Shown: positions 34,533 through 43,473 of the stretch, one piece after another
Layout of the letters: every line of letters starts with the position of its first letter
Numbering within the stretch: position 1 is the stretch's first letter
Source of the DNA: Pollutimonas harenae
Lineage (GTDB): Bacteria; Pseudomonadota; Gammaproteobacteria; Burkholderiales; Burkholderiaceae_B
Assembly (NCBI RefSeq): GCF_004153685.1
Contig: NZ_SDQD01000002.1
Coordinates: 62,001-126,000 of the forward strand
Direction of reading: 5' to 3'
Length of the DNA stretch: 64,000 bases
Notes under the pieces: model-generated
What the model saw: only the letters and a program-made list of their open reading frames with translations
Database searches by the model: none
Told to the model about the DNA's origin: nothing
Translations under genes and position numbers: made by a program

Positions 34533-35852
34533 TCAGCTCTTGTAGTAGCGCTTGGCACGTTCTGCTGCCTGCTTTGCCGCTTCTTGTGGAGACATGTCTC
34601 CGCTGGCGGCCGAAGCAAACATATCGAGTATCACGTAGTCGGCCATGACCGCTGCAGATGCCGCGCCCAGTGGGCCGTTGTAGCCGTTATCGAGCATGCG
34701 TGAAGCCGAATCGCGGTACACAGTGTGCTTGGGATCGGACGTCCAGATGGGGTTTTTCTCGTAAGCCTTGAGCGATTGGCTGACGTAGCCTATGGATGCT
34801 TCCATCCATGGGTCATATTGGTCGGCCTCCATCATGAACTGTATATACGCCTTGGCAGCGTTCGGGTATTTTGTGTACTTGAACGCCATCATTTGCGTGA
34901 TGCCAGGTAGTTCGGTGGGCTTGCCTACCGGGCCTACCGGATAGTGCGCATGATGAATGTCAGTGGCCATGGCGTGGATGGTCGGATCTTTGGAACCCAA
35001 GGCCGCGTAGTACACCGAAATGCCGTTGTTGGTCAGGCCGATCTGGCCATCGAAAAAGACTTTGTTATTTGAGGGGTCTTGCCAGGATAGCGTACCCGGC
35101 AGGAAGGTGTCGTAAAGCTGCTTGGAGTATTCAAGCGCAGCAACGGTTTCGGGTGAGTCGAGCACGACATTGCCTTTTGGATCGGACACCATGCCGCCAT
35201 GCGACCACAGTAGCCAATGTACCCAGGCGTTGCCATCAAGCACCGCGTGACCCAGCGCAAATGCGGCAGGTGTGCCTTTGGCCTTGAGGGCCTGGCATAG
35301 CTTGAGGAAGCCGGCCGTATCCTCAGGAATAGCGTCGAAGCCGGCTGCCTTGACCATGCTTTCGCGGTAAACCAGTGCATTGCCGACAGCGCCCAGCGGG
35401 ATGGCGATCCATTTGTTTTCGTTCTTGCCGTATTTCTTGCAGACGTCGTACCAGCCGCCGTACTTGTTACCCAGATATTCACCCAGTTCGGACACATCCA
35501 GCAATTTATCGGGATATTGATGAGGGTCGTCGTACCAGCCCAGAATCACGTCGGGCCCTGATCCAACCCGTGCAGCCACTGCAGCTTTGGGCCGGATGTT
35601 CTCGAAGCCTTCATGGTCAACCCTGACTTTGACGCCGGTTTGCTCCGTGAACTTCTTGGTGTTGGCCATCCATTGATCTTCTTCACCCTGCACAAAGCGG
35701 CGCCACCTCAGGACGCGTAGCTCGGCCCCTTCTTCAGGCTTGTATTCCAGTGTCGGACCCGCCGCGCTTGCGCTGCCTGGAACACCCCATGCGGATACCG
35801 CAGCAACCGCTGCCGTCGATCGCAAAAAGTCACGTCTCGTCTGCTTCGTCAT
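34533..35852 (-). CDS. Tat-exported ABC transporter sugar-binding protein
   Basis: A 439-residue extracellular solute-binding protein of the MalE/UgpB type. The N-terminus TKQTRRDFLRSTAAVAAVSAWGVPGSASA is a twin-arginine signal (RRDFL), so the protein should be folded before export, which is unusual for this class. Later landmarks are NTKKFTEQTGVKVRVDHEG and VFFDGQIGLTNNG. The start at 35852 is supported by AGGAG upstream. Context suggests a four-carbon sugar acid or a related polyol as ligand, by inference. Confidence 0.9.
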   Translation of the reverse strand: MTKQTRRDFLRSTAAVAAVSAWGVPGSASAAGPTLEYKPEEGAELRVLRWRRFVQGEEDQWMANTKKFTEQTGVKVRVDHEGFENIRPKAAVAARVGSGPDVILGWYDDPHQYPDKLLDVSELGEYLGNKYGGWYDVCKKYGKNENKWIAIPLGAVGNALVYRESMVKAAGFDAIPEDTAGFLKLCQALKAKGTPAAFALGHAVLDGNAWVHWLLWSHGGMVSDPKGNVVLDSPETVAALEYSKQLYDTFLPGTLSWQDPSNNKVFFDGQIGLTNNGISVYYAALGSKDPTIHAMATDIHHAHYPVGPVGKPTELPGITQMMAFKYTKYPNAAKAYIQFMMEADQYDPWMEASIGYVSQSLKAYEKNPIWTSDPKHTVYRDSASRMLDNGYNGPLGAASAAVMADYVILDMFASAASGDMSPQEAAKQAAERAKRYYKS

Positions 35853-35941
35853 GCCCCTGCTCCTTTGGTAAAAAGGGACCACGTGCCGTGGCCTCTATAG
35901 GTTTTGACTGCCTCCTGCTACTGAAACTCTTGTATGAATTA

Positions 35942-37021
35942 TTACTTTGCCAATGTCTGGCCAGTTTCCGCATCAAACAAGTGCGTATTGTTGTGATCAG
36001 GTACCAGCGTCAGTGTTTCACCGGGTGCAAAGTTATGGCGTTCGCGGAAAACAGCAACAATGTCCGCATCGGAGGAACGGCAGTGGACTTCGGTGTTGGC
36101 TCCGGTGGGTTCGATCACTGATACCTCGGTTTTAATACCCTGTACGCCTGTTTGAATGATCAGGTGTTCAGGTCGCACACCGTAGATGATTCGTTGCCCT
36201 TCGATGCCGGCCTGGAGGCCTCGTGGCACGGGCAGGAGCGTGCCATCACCAAGTTCGACCTGGTGTTCGGCGCCTTCGGTGCGCAATGTGCCTGGCAGGA
36301 AATTCATGGCTGGCGAGCCTATGAAACCAGCTACGAAAAGATTGACGGGATGGTCATACAAGTCGAGCGGGCGGCCGCGTTGTTCGACAACGCCATCCCG
36401 CATGACGACAATCTGGTCGGCCATGGTCATGGCTTCGATCTGGTCGTGGGTGACGTATACCGATGTCGTACGCAAACGTTGGTGTAGTTCGCGGATTTCG
36501 GCGCGCATCTGTACACGCAGCTTGGCATCCAGGTTCGATAGAGGTTCGTCGAAGAGGAACACCTGAGGGTCACGCACAATGGCACGGCCCATTGCCACCC
36601 GTTGACGCTGTCCGCCCGAGAGCTGGCGCGGATAGCGATCCAGCAGGTTGGTCAGGCCCAGAATGCTGGAAGCGCGATCAACCCGTTCCTTTACGGCTGA
36701 TTTTTCGACCTTGGCGAGCATCAGTGAAAAAGCCATGTTGTCGTAGACCGACATGTGCGGATACAGCGCATAGTTTTGAAACACCATGGCGATATCGCGT
36801 TCTTTGGGTGGCATATCGTTGACGACCGTGTCGCCAATCGATATTTCTCCTTCGGTAATCTCTTCAAGGCCGGCCAGCATGCGCAGCAATGTGGATTTGC
36901 CGCAGCCCGATGGCCCCACCAGCACGGCAAACTCACCGTCTTTAATGTCTATATCGACGCCCCGAATGACTTGTGTACCACCAAAATACTTTTGTACGCC
37001 ACGAATCTGCACTGATGCCAT
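35942..37021 (-). CDS. ABC transporter ATP-binding protein, MalK/UgpC type
   Basis: A 359-residue ATPase. Walker [12 protein letters not shown], signature [15 protein letters not shown], Walker [17 protein letters not shown] and the switch [11 protein letters not shown] are all intact. The C-terminal TOBE/regulatory region ([23 protein letters not shown]) is typical of CUT1 ATPases, which may be shared between importers. It is the first gene of the importer operon: ATPase, binding protein, two permeases. The shared 11-bp motif lies 134 bp upstream of its start. Confidence 0.93.
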   Translation of the reverse strand: MASVQIRGVQKYFGGTQVIRGVDIDIKDGEFAVLVGPSGCGKSTLLRMLAGLEEITEGEISIGDTVVNDMPPKERDIAMVFQNYALYPHMSVYDNMAFSLMLAKVEKSAVKERVDRASSILGLTNLLDRYPRQLSGGQRQRVAMGRAIVRDPQVFLFDEPLSNLDAKLRVQMRAEIRELHQRLRTTSVYVTHDQIEAMTMADQIVVMRDGVVEQRGRPLDLYDHPVNLFVAGFIGSPAMNFLPGTLRTEGAEHQVELGDGTLLPVPRGLQAGIEGQRIIYGVRPEHLIIQTGVQGIKTEVSVIEPTGANTEVHCRSSDADIVAVFRERHNFAPGETLTLVPDHNNTHLFDAETGQTLAK

Positions 37022-37154
37022 GCTTCGTTCCTTTTATCGTTTGTTGTACTCAGGTGTTCGATGCGTGCGGGTTGTTGATGGCGAGGCTGGAAAGGGTTTT
37101 TTATGTCTGGCTTCCAGCTTGTCACACAACCTCTTTGTCTCCTTAAGTATTATC

Positions 37155-37184
37155 ATCATACAAGTACATAAGTAAATACTTCAA
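37155..37184 (-). promoter_or_regulatory. Candidate promoter/operator of the ABC importer operon
   Basis: On the minus strand, TTGAAG (37184-37179) and TATGAT (37160-37155) are 18 bp apart. The -10 lies inside ACTTGTATGAT (37165-37155), which is identical to the element at the denD promoter. The rest of the gap 37022-37260 shows no gene. Confidence 0.5.
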
Positions 37185-37260
37185 GTGTTGTTTGACTTCG
37201 GGTTTGAAATCTCGCTTTCGCAACGGGCGGCAAGCATCGTCCCGTCAGGCTCTGGCGGAC

Positions 37261-38148
37261 TCAGTCGGCTGATTTCATCAATAGCCAATGACGGAATTTT
37301 TTGATCTTGGGCACCTGATTTTCGTTGGCTCGGTATGAAACAAAGTGGATTTCCCTGCAGCAGGGCGGGAAGGTGTCTTGGCCCAGCTCAAGCAGCTTGC
37401 CATTTTCCAGCTCGAGTCTGGCCAGCCTGGTGCTTTCCAGTATGACGCCCAAACCATCGACGGCGGCTGAAATAGCCAGGGAGGCGCGGTCATACGAGGG
37501 GCGCGGGCTGTTGGGCAGCTCAAGGCCATTGCTGGAAAACCAGTCTGCCCAGGTGACGGGGCTGAGCTGGGAATCGATCAAGGTCAGGCGGTTCAGCAAG
37601 TCCGCCATGGCCACATCAAGATGGATCAGTGCGGGTGAGCACATGGGAGCAATGCGCTCGGTGCCTAGCGGCATGGAAATAATACCGGCGCGCTCGCGTA
37701 CAGCTCCGTACGAAATCAGCAGGTCAAGTTCACGGGTGCGCGTCAGGTCTATGGGTTCAGCACCGGAGGTCAGGCGAATAATGATGTCGGGGTGAGCCTG
37801 CATGAACTCTGGCAGACGCGGGCTCAGCCATTTGCTGGCGAGGCTGGGCGAGCAGTGCAGGGCCAGCACTTGTGCCTGTGGTGCCAGGGCAACCTCGGCA
37901 CAGGCCGTTTCCATGGCATCGAATACCCGAGACAGGCTTTCCAGCAGCCGTTTTCCTTCTGCCGTCAGCTGAACCCGTCGATTCTGCCGGATAAACAGTG
38001 CCCGGCCAAAATACTCTTCGAGCTTGCGTACTTGGTGACTGACCGCCGACTGGGTGACGTGCAGTTCCAGGGCAGCCAGCGTGAAATTTTCCAGGCGTGC
38101 GGCGGCTTCAAAAGTCTTGAGCAGTGCAAAGTTGGGTATGCGCCGCAT
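37261..38148 (-). CDS. LysR-family transcriptional regulator (GcvA-like)
   Basis: A 295-residue regulator with an N-terminal helix-turn-helix (RRIPNFALLKTFEAAARLENFTLAALELHVTQSAVSHQVRKLEEYFGRALFIR) and a PBP-like effector domain. The N-terminus resembles the GcvA group. The ATG at 38148 has GGAGG 4 bases upstream and is preferred to 38166. It is divergent from a class II aldolase gene, its likely target. An inverted repeat lies between the two starts. Confidence 0.9.
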   Translation of the reverse strand: MRRIPNFALLKTFEAAARLENFTLAALELHVTQSAVSHQVRKLEEYFGRALFIRQNRRVQLTAEGKRLLESLSRVFDAMETACAEVALAPQAQVLALHCSPSLASKWLSPRLPEFMQAHPDIIIRLTSGAEPIDLTRTRELDLLISYGAVRERAGIISMPLGTERIAPMCSPALIHLDVAMADLLNRLTLIDSQLSPVTWADWFSSNGLELPNSPRPSYDRASLAISAAVDGLGVILESTRLARLELENGKLLELGQDTFPPCCREIHFVSYRANENQVPKIKKFRHWLLMKSAD

Positions 38149-38173
38149 GCCGCCTCCGCTATTCATGAGTTCA

Positions 38174-38191
38174 ATTCATCTTTCCATGAAT
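38174..38191. promoter_or_regulatory. Inverted repeat between lysR and the class II aldolase gene
   Basis: ATTCAT and ATGAAT are separated by 6 bp, giving an 18-bp dyad, 26 bp upstream of the LysR start. A dyad in a divergent LysR intergenic region is a plausible regulator binding site. Confidence 0.45.
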
Positions 38192-38272
38192 AAGCATCGT
38201 TTGTCAATGAGCTGAGTGCATGCGAGCATGAGCAGGATCATTGTTTTACCTATCAGGCGTCAAGGAGACACC

Positions 38273-39115
38273 ATGCAAATCGTGCTGGAGCCCACTTCTG
38301 AAATCCAATTCACTGATGGACGCGTGTCCATTTATCAGCCTGAACAGGCCGATCGCATTTTTCCGACGGTGCCTGAGTTCTCCAGCTTCGCTGACGAGCG
38401 GCGTCACCTTAAAGAACGCTTGGTTGCCGCGTGTCGTGCTTTTGCATTGAATGGCCTGGATTACGGCTTTGCCGGCCATCTGACCGTGCGCGATCCCGAG
38501 CACCCGTCGTTATACTGGACCAACCCCATGGCCGTGCATTTTTCTCAGGTCAAGTTGTCCAATTTGATTCTGGCTGATCACACGGGCAAGGTGGTCGAGG
38601 GTCAGCATGCCATCAATCGTGCCGGCTTTGTTCTGCATTCCGCCGTGCACGAGGCTCACCCCGACATCATAGCCATGTGCCATGCTCATACCGTCTATGG
38701 TGGAGCCTTTGCTTCGCTGGGCAAGAAACTCGAGCCAATTACGCAAGATGCGGCGGTTTTCTTCGAGGACCATGTTGTCATTGGGGATGAGGCTGGGCAG
38801 GTTGCCGTCGAGGTCAAGGCAGGCAACAAAATTTCCCATGCATTTACCGGTGTCAAGGCTGCCATACATCAAAACCACGGTTTGTTTACGGTAAGCCGCC
38901 ATAGCATTGAAGCAGCCGCATTCTGGTTTATTGCACTTGAGCGATGCTGTCAGCAGCAACTCATGATCGATGCCACAGGTATTCCGCCACGTATGGTTAC
39001 GCCCGAGCGCGCCCGCTATAGCCGCGAGCATGTAGGTAGCGAATACATAGGCTGGCTGCACTTCCAGGCAATCTGGGGGCAGTTGCTCGAGACCCAGCCC
39101 GATATGTTCGACTGA
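38273..39115 (+). CDS. Class II aldolase/adducin-domain protein
   Basis: A 280-residue protein. The domain runs from about residue 40: LVAACRAFALNGLDYGFAGHLTVRDP, the zinc histidines in IIAMCHAHTVYGGAFASLG, and HQNHGLFTVSRHSIEAAAFWFIALERCC. The active-site position is FFEDHVVIGDEAGQ. This longer group includes decarboxylases and aldolases of undefined substrate. The ATG at 38273 has AGGAG 6 bases before it. It is divergent from a LysR gene and may extend the sugar-acid block. Confidence 0.85.
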   Translation: MQIVLEPTSEIQFTDGRVSIYQPEQADRIFPTVPEFSSFADERRHLKERLVAACRAFALNGLDYGFAGHLTVRDPEHPSLYWTNPMAVHFSQVKLSNLILADHTGKVVEGQHAINRAGFVLHSAVHEAHPDIIAMCHAHTVYGGAFASLGKKLEPITQDAAVFFEDHVVIGDEAGQVAVEVKAGNKISHAFTGVKAAIHQNHGLFTVSRHSIEAAAFWFIALERCCQQQLMIDATGIPPRMVTPERARYSREHVGSEYIGWLHFQAIWGQLLETQPDMFD

Positions 39116-39126
39116 GCCTGAGGCCT

Positions 39127-39849
39127 TTATTTTTTAGGCAGGTAGCGCATGGCATCAACTGCCTTGCCGTTGTAGCGCAGTTCAAAATACAGCTGGACAC
39201 GATTGCTTTCGGTGTTGCCCATTGTGGCAATGGTTTGACCCTGCCTGACCTGCTCGCCTTCCTTGACCAGCAGGTCTTTGTTATGGGCATAAACGCTTAG
39301 AAAGTTTGAGTCGTGATTGACGATCAGCATGTTGCCATAGCCACGCAAGCCATTGCCGGCATATACGACCTTGCCACTTGCTGCCGCCTTGATTGGTGTT
39401 CCTGCCACCCCGGCAATATAGACAGCCTGGCTATTGGACGCCGAGGTTCCCCGGTGTGATCGGCCTTCCGCCGGCCAGATGAGGTTTATTGATCGCGGAG
39501 CGGCAATCGATGGGCCAGTGACCGGGGGTGGGGCGGCATAAGCACCTTGGGCGGTTCCTCCCCGCACTTTTAAAATCTGACCGACACGAATATGGTCAAC
39601 GTCTTTCAGCTTATTCAGACGCTTGAGGGAGCTGACGCTCTGACCGTGCTTTTGTGCGATTTTCGTCAGGGTGTCGCCCCGTACGACACGATACTCACCG
39701 ACGCCTACGGGTGGCGTGGATCCGCAAGCGGCCAGTAAAGCCGTTATGGCCAAAACGGCAATAAGTCGGCACCAGGCTGTAGACAAGGAGGCGAGTCTGG
39801 TTTTGCATTCAAAAGAGCCCGGCCAGGCAGGGAGCGTGGATATCAGCAT
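39127..39849 (-). CDS. NlpD-like lipoprotein, LysM plus degenerate LytM domain
   Basis: A 240-residue lipoprotein (lipobox LLAAC) with a LysM domain (YRVVRGDTLTKIAQKHGQSVSSLKRLNKL) and a C-terminal M23/LytM domain. The zinc ligands of active M23 enzymes are not kept: the HxGxD-type motif reads HRGTSASNS, and the final HxH position reads VQLYFELRY. That is the signature of NlpD/EnvC-type activators, which switch on amidases during division rather than cut peptidoglycan. It is shorter than usual NlpD and is not next to surE, pcm or rpoS. Confidence 0.85.
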   Translation of the reverse strand: MLISTLPAWPGSFECKTRLASLSTAWCRLIAVLAITALLAACGSTPPVGVGEYRVVRGDTLTKIAQKHGQSVSSLKRLNKLKDVDHIRVGQILKVRGGTAQGAYAAPPPVTGPSIAAPRSINLIWPAEGRSHRGTSASNSQAVYIAGVAGTPIKAAASGKVVYAGNGLRGYGNMLIVNHDSNFLSVYAHNKDLLVKEGEQVRQGQTIATMGNTESNRVQLYFELRYNGKAVDAMRYLPKK

Positions 39850-40046
39850 CGATCAACAATCCCCGCTATTCTTGGTTCATGGCCCAAGAGCTTGGCGGGG
39901 CATTCAATATAAATAGAGAAACCATACTACACCATGCTAGTACACTAATCAGTGCTGTCAGCCTTGTTCAGAGGAAAGGATGGGGCTGCTCAGGACGTTT
40001 GGTTTCTCTTTTTACACAAAACACACAAACATGACAGGAGCAGGCA

Positions 40047-40736
40047 ATGAGCAATAAAAGTCGTCTACGGAATATTTTTCTGACTCTCTCTTCGGTGGCA
40101 CTTGTAGCAGGTTGCGCCACAACATCCATACCGGAAGAGTCCGGATTCCTACCCGATTACTCACGCTTGCAGCAAGAGTCCATACCCGGAGGCGGAGCCC
40201 GTCTGGTCTATGTGAATCCGGCCTTTACCCCCGATCGCTACACGGCCGTAAAACTCGATCCGGTCGTGTATTACCCCAAGCCGCAGCCCACAGACGGCGT
40301 TTCAAACGAAACATTGACGCAGGTCCGTAAAGCACTGGATCAATCGCTGCGCAAGAAGCTGGGGCAAAAAATCAGGCTGGTTGATCAGGCCGGCCCGGGA
40401 GTAGCCCACGTGCGTCTGGCGATTACAGCCGTTGGGAGTGAAACACGGTCCTTAAAGGCCTATCAGTTCATACCTGTCGCCTTGGCCGTGACTGGCGCCA
40501 AGGCGGTGGCGCAAGGCGGCTTGCCGAACGATGCCACTATTGCCATCGAGTCGCAGGTCACTGACAGTAAGTCAGGCGAACTTTTGTATGCCTCGGTGCG
40601 CGGTGGCACAGGTGAGCGCGTTGTCAGTGCATCTCAGGGCAAGGGTGGCGTCCAGCTGTCCAGCCTGCAGCCCCTGATTGACGCATGGACCACGGCTGCG
40701 GCCAATCAGGTCCAGAAATACATCAAAGCAAAGTAA
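40047..40736 (+). CDS. DUF3313-type lipoprotein
   Basis: A 229-residue lipoprotein (LSSVALVAGC lipobox, Cys about residue 23). Its body, PDYSRLQQESIPGGGARLVYVNPAFTPDRYTAVKLDPVVYYP ... VRLAITAVGSETRSLKAYQFIPVALAV, matches the DUF3313 family of periplasmic lipoproteins. No function is known. It is a single gene behind a 197-bp upstream region in which I see no distinctive element. Confidence 0.8.
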   Translation: MSNKSRLRNIFLTLSSVALVAGCATTSIPEESGFLPDYSRLQQESIPGGGARLVYVNPAFTPDRYTAVKLDPVVYYPKPQPTDGVSNETLTQVRKALDQSLRKKLGQKIRLVDQAGPGVAHVRLAITAVGSETRSLKAYQFIPVALAVTGAKAVAQGGLPNDATIAIESQVTDSKSGELLYASVRGGTGERVVSASQGKGGVQLSSLQPLIDAWTTAAANQVQKYIKAK

Positions 40737-40738
40737 GC

Positions 40739-41590
40739 TTATATATTCGTTTGGTCTGGCGGTACGCCTTCCGGCAATTTTGCTGCGCAAGATGAGGTCT
40801 TGCGCAGCTCCATTTCCGCATCGAGTCCGAAGCAGGTCATCGAGATAGCACCCATGGTGTGGCCCCGGAGCAGAGGTTCCGGCTTGCTGTTGTCGGCTGC
40901 CGCAAGCCCTGTCAGATAAAGCAGCGGTATGAAATGATCGGGCGTCGGCGCGGCAAGGCCATAGTCGGGATGATCAAGCATACGCAGGACATCGCCGGGC
41001 GCTTGCATCAACTGATCCACCACGGCATCATCGAATCGTTCGGCCCAGTCGTATGCAAGTTCCTGCTGTCGCCATTGCAGTTTCTGGAGGTTGTGCACCA
41101 CGTTGCCGCTGGCGATGATCATTACCCCTTGCTCCCGTAGCGGTGCCAGCCTCGTGGCAAGGTCAAGGTGGTAATCAAGAGGCCTTAGCGCATTGATGGA
41201 GAGCTGCAGGACGGGAATGTCCGCCTCGGGATACATATGTGCCAGCACCGACCAGGTGCCATGGTCAATGCCCCATTGGTCGACATCCAGACCCAGCCAC
41301 TGAGGTTTGACCAGCTCGACGATTTCGCTGGCTAGATCGGCATCACCAGGTGCAGGGTATTGGAAGTCGAACAAGGCTTGTGGAAAGCCATAAAAGTCAT
41401 GGATGGTTCTGGGCTTGGCCATGGCAGTGATTGCCGTGGCGCCAAAATACCAATGAGCGGAAACCACCAGCAAGGCCTTGGGGCGGGGGAGATGCCGCCC
41501 GAACGCTTGCCATGCTTCGGTGTAGCCGTTCTGTTCCAGGGTATTCATGGGGCTTCCGTGCCCGATGAAGAGGGCTGGCATCTTGCGCAT
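40739..41590 (-). CDS. LigB-type extradiol dioxygenase (YgiD / 4,5-DOPA dioxygenase family)
   Basis: A 283-residue protein beginning MPALFIGHGSPMN, with the metal histidines in FIGHGSP and later VVSAHWY and SGNVVHNL. It belongs to the class III extradiol ring-cleavage family with E. coli YgiD, which opens L-DOPA. The true substrate in this organism is unknown. It ends 2 bp past the convergent DUF3313 gene. Confidence 0.88.
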   Translation of the reverse strand: MRKMPALFIGHGSPMNTLEQNGYTEAWQAFGRHLPRPKALLVVSAHWYFGATAITAMAKPRTIHDFYGFPQALFDFQYPAPGDADLASEIVELVKPQWLGLDVDQWGIDHGTWSVLAHMYPEADIPVLQLSINALRPLDYHLDLATRLAPLREQGVMIIASGNVVHNLQKLQWRQQELAYDWAERFDDAVVDQLMQAPGDVLRMLDHPDYGLAAPTPDHFIPLLYLTGLAAADNSKPEPLLRGHTMGAISMTCFGLDAEMELRKTSSCAAKLPEGVPPDQTNI

Positions 41591-41659
41591 GTGGCATTCC
41601 TTCTGTGGCGGATGCGCTTACGATAACGCAGTTTCGAAGTGCGTACGCGCTTTCTTTGC

Positions 41660-42280
41660 TTAGCTTCGAGAGTTGGTATCCTGCATCCAGTGCAGATAAG
41701 CCGATCGAGTTACAGCAGACACTGAGTCCAGCACTTGTTGATGCTGGACTTTATGCCGAAGTGTCAGCCGAGCATCGGCGACAGCACGGGATTTGCAAAA
41801 CCAGTGACAGCTATGCTGGAACAGATACAACTCTGCCGAGAGGTGATAGGCACGATCTTTGGCGGTCAATTGGCTTTCATTGTCCACCACGTAGCGCAGG
41901 CCAGCTGCATGAATACGCAGCAGTGCACGAAAATCCCGTGTCAGCGCAGGCAAAAAATGTTCGGCATAAGGCAAGCAGAATGGAAGCGTACACAGGCTGG
42001 CGGCCTGTATGTTTTCTTTCTGCATGGCGCCGGCCAGTGACTGTATATTTGCCGCAGCTGCGTGTTCGGTCTGGGCAAAGGTTTCCAGTACCTGATTTTG
42101 GCGGGCTTCTTCCTTTTCGTGGATGGCGCGGGTATAGCCTTGTGTCAGCGTTTCCATGTGGCGCTCGAGCTGCAGATTGGCTAAATACTGCCCCAGCAAT
42201 GCAATATGCGCGCGCTGGTAGCGCACGCGCAGCACCTGCCATGCCGCGATGACCATCAACAGGATTAACGCAATATCCAT
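41660..42280 (-). CDS. Single-pass membrane protein of unknown function
   Basis: A 206-residue protein that I do not recognise. It has one N-terminal membrane segment (MDIALILLMVIAAWQVLRV), then long helical stretches rich in Glu, Gln and Ala (YLANLQLERHMETLTQGYTRAIHEKEEARQNQVLETFAQTEHAAAANIQSLAGAMQKE) that may form a coiled coil, and a histidine/cysteine-containing C-terminus (YLFQHSCHWFC). AGGAA lies before the ATG at 42280; longer frames run into the tRNA-Gly gene upstream and are not used. Confidence 0.65.
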   Translation of the reverse strand: MDIALILLMVIAAWQVLRVRYQRAHIALLGQYLANLQLERHMETLTQGYTRAIHEKEEARQNQVLETFAQTEHAAAANIQSLAGAMQKENIQAASLCTLPFCLPYAEHFLPALTRDFRALLRIHAAGLRYVVDNESQLTAKDRAYHLSAELYLFQHSCHWFCKSRAVADARLTLRHKVQHQQVLDSVSAVTRSAYLHWMQDTNSRS

Positions 42281-42325
42281 TGCTCGTATTCCTACATAGA
42301 CCAACCGAAAAACCGATGCGCAAAA

Positions 42326-42357
42326 CAAAAGGCCCAAACCGAAGCCTGGGCCTTTTG
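42326..42357 (-). terminator. Intrinsic terminator after tRNA-Gly copy 1
   Basis: On the minus strand a 13-bp stem (with two G-T pairs) closes a TTCG tetraloop and is followed by TTTTG. It begins 8 bases after the tRNA. Confidence 0.85.
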
Positions 42358-42364
42358 TAGAATC

Positions 42365-42440
42365 TGGAGCGGGAGACGAGTCTCGAACTCGCGACCTCAA
42401 CCTTGGCAAGGTTGCGCTCTACCAACTGAGCTACTCCCGC
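42365..42440 (-). tRNA. tRNA-Gly (GCC), copy 1
   Basis: A 76-base cloverleaf on the minus strand with acceptor GCGGGAG / CTCCCGC, anticodon GCC in ACCTTGCCAAGGT, GTTCGAGAC T arm and encoded CCA. It differs from copy 2 only at acceptor pair 7-66. Confidence 0.96.
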
Positions 42441-42540
42441 AAAACGTCTGGCCGTAAAAGCTGTAGAACCAGAGAAGAGCAGCATTGTAGCAGATTTTTT
42501 TGCTCGTGTTTTTTGCTTGTCTGCAATCACTGCGCGGTAG

Positions 42541-43386
42541 TCAGGTAGCCCCATCAACATGTCTTTGAAAGCGCTGATTCAAGTCGGCATTGGTGGTGAT
42601 ATGGGCGAAGCCTTCGAAACTGCCTTCCTGGGCTATGTCTTGCGCGGCATGTAAAAAAGCATCCATGGCAACACGCGACAAGGAGCCGCCAACGCTGATA
42701 CGCCGTACACCCAGGCGTGCCAGGTCGTCGACGGTATAGCCCAGTGGAACTGCATTCAGGAAGTTGACGGCCACGCCACCTGCTGCCTGCAGCACAGCGT
42801 TGATATCTTCCTTTGTTGTAATGCCTGGGGCATACAGGCAGTCGGCTCCGGCATCTGCATAGGCCTTGATGCGTCGCACGGTTTCGTTGATGTCGGGAGC
42901 GCCCCGCACGAAGCCTTCGGTTCTGGCTGTAAGCAGCACACGATGGCCGGTGTGATCAATGGCGGCACGTGCTGCCTTGATGCGAGTGACAGCACGCTCG
43001 AAATCATAAAGGCCGGAAGCGCCTTCTTGTGCCGTGTCTTCTATAGACAGGCCTGCCACGCCTGTGGCTACGCAGCGTACGATATTCTCCTGCATGCCTT
43101 CGAGGTCTTCAGAAAAGCCATTTTCAAAGTCGGCATTGAGTGGAATATTGACGGCAGCGGCCAGCTCCTTCAGGTGCGCCAGTACTGATTCCAGGCTTTG
43201 AGCTCCATCAGGCAGGCCGTTGGCGTGAGCGTGGCCGGAGCTGGTGGAAGCAATAGCCTGGAAACCCAGGTCTTCCAGGCACCTGGCGGTTCCGATGCTC
43301 CATGGGTTGGGCATCACAAAACAGCCAGCCGCGTGCAGCTGGAAAAAGGAGTCTCGTTTTGACGCGGTAGTAGGGGGTTGAGTCAT
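42541..43386 (-). CDS. Isocitrate lyase / PEP mutase family protein
   Basis: A 281-residue alpha/beta-barrel enzyme. PNPWSIGTARCLEDLGFQAIASTSSGHAHANGLPDG and the metal-binding NADFENGFSEDL, then GLSIEDTAQEG and LLTARTEGFVRG, match the ICL/PEPM superfamily. Related single-domain enzymes include oxaloacetate decarboxylases and carboxyphosphonoenolpyruvate mutases; no flanking phosphonate genes support a specific choice. It lies between two tRNA-Gly genes on the same strand. Confidence 0.85.
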   Translation of the reverse strand: MTQPPTTASKRDSFFQLHAAGCFVMPNPWSIGTARCLEDLGFQAIASTSSGHAHANGLPDGAQSLESVLAHLKELAAAVNIPLNADFENGFSEDLEGMQENIVRCVATGVAGLSIEDTAQEGASGLYDFERAVTRIKAARAAIDHTGHRVLLTARTEGFVRGAPDINETVRRIKAYADAGADCLYAPGITTKEDINAVLQAAGGVAVNFLNAVPLGYTVDDLARLGVRRISVGGSLSRVAMDAFLHAAQDIAQEGSFEGFAHITTNADLNQRFQRHVDGAT

Positions 43387-43473
43387 GCGTGTCTCCTGGA
43401 ACCTGGGGTGTCCCTTTTTTTAGGTTAAAACAGGCAATAGATAGACCATAATCGTACGTCAGAATAGTGCCTC

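Noticed and set aside
41877-42560. A 227-codon minus-strand frame through tRNA-Gly copy 1
   Set aside because: It overlaps the tRNA and another better-supported gene, and part of it is translated tRNA.
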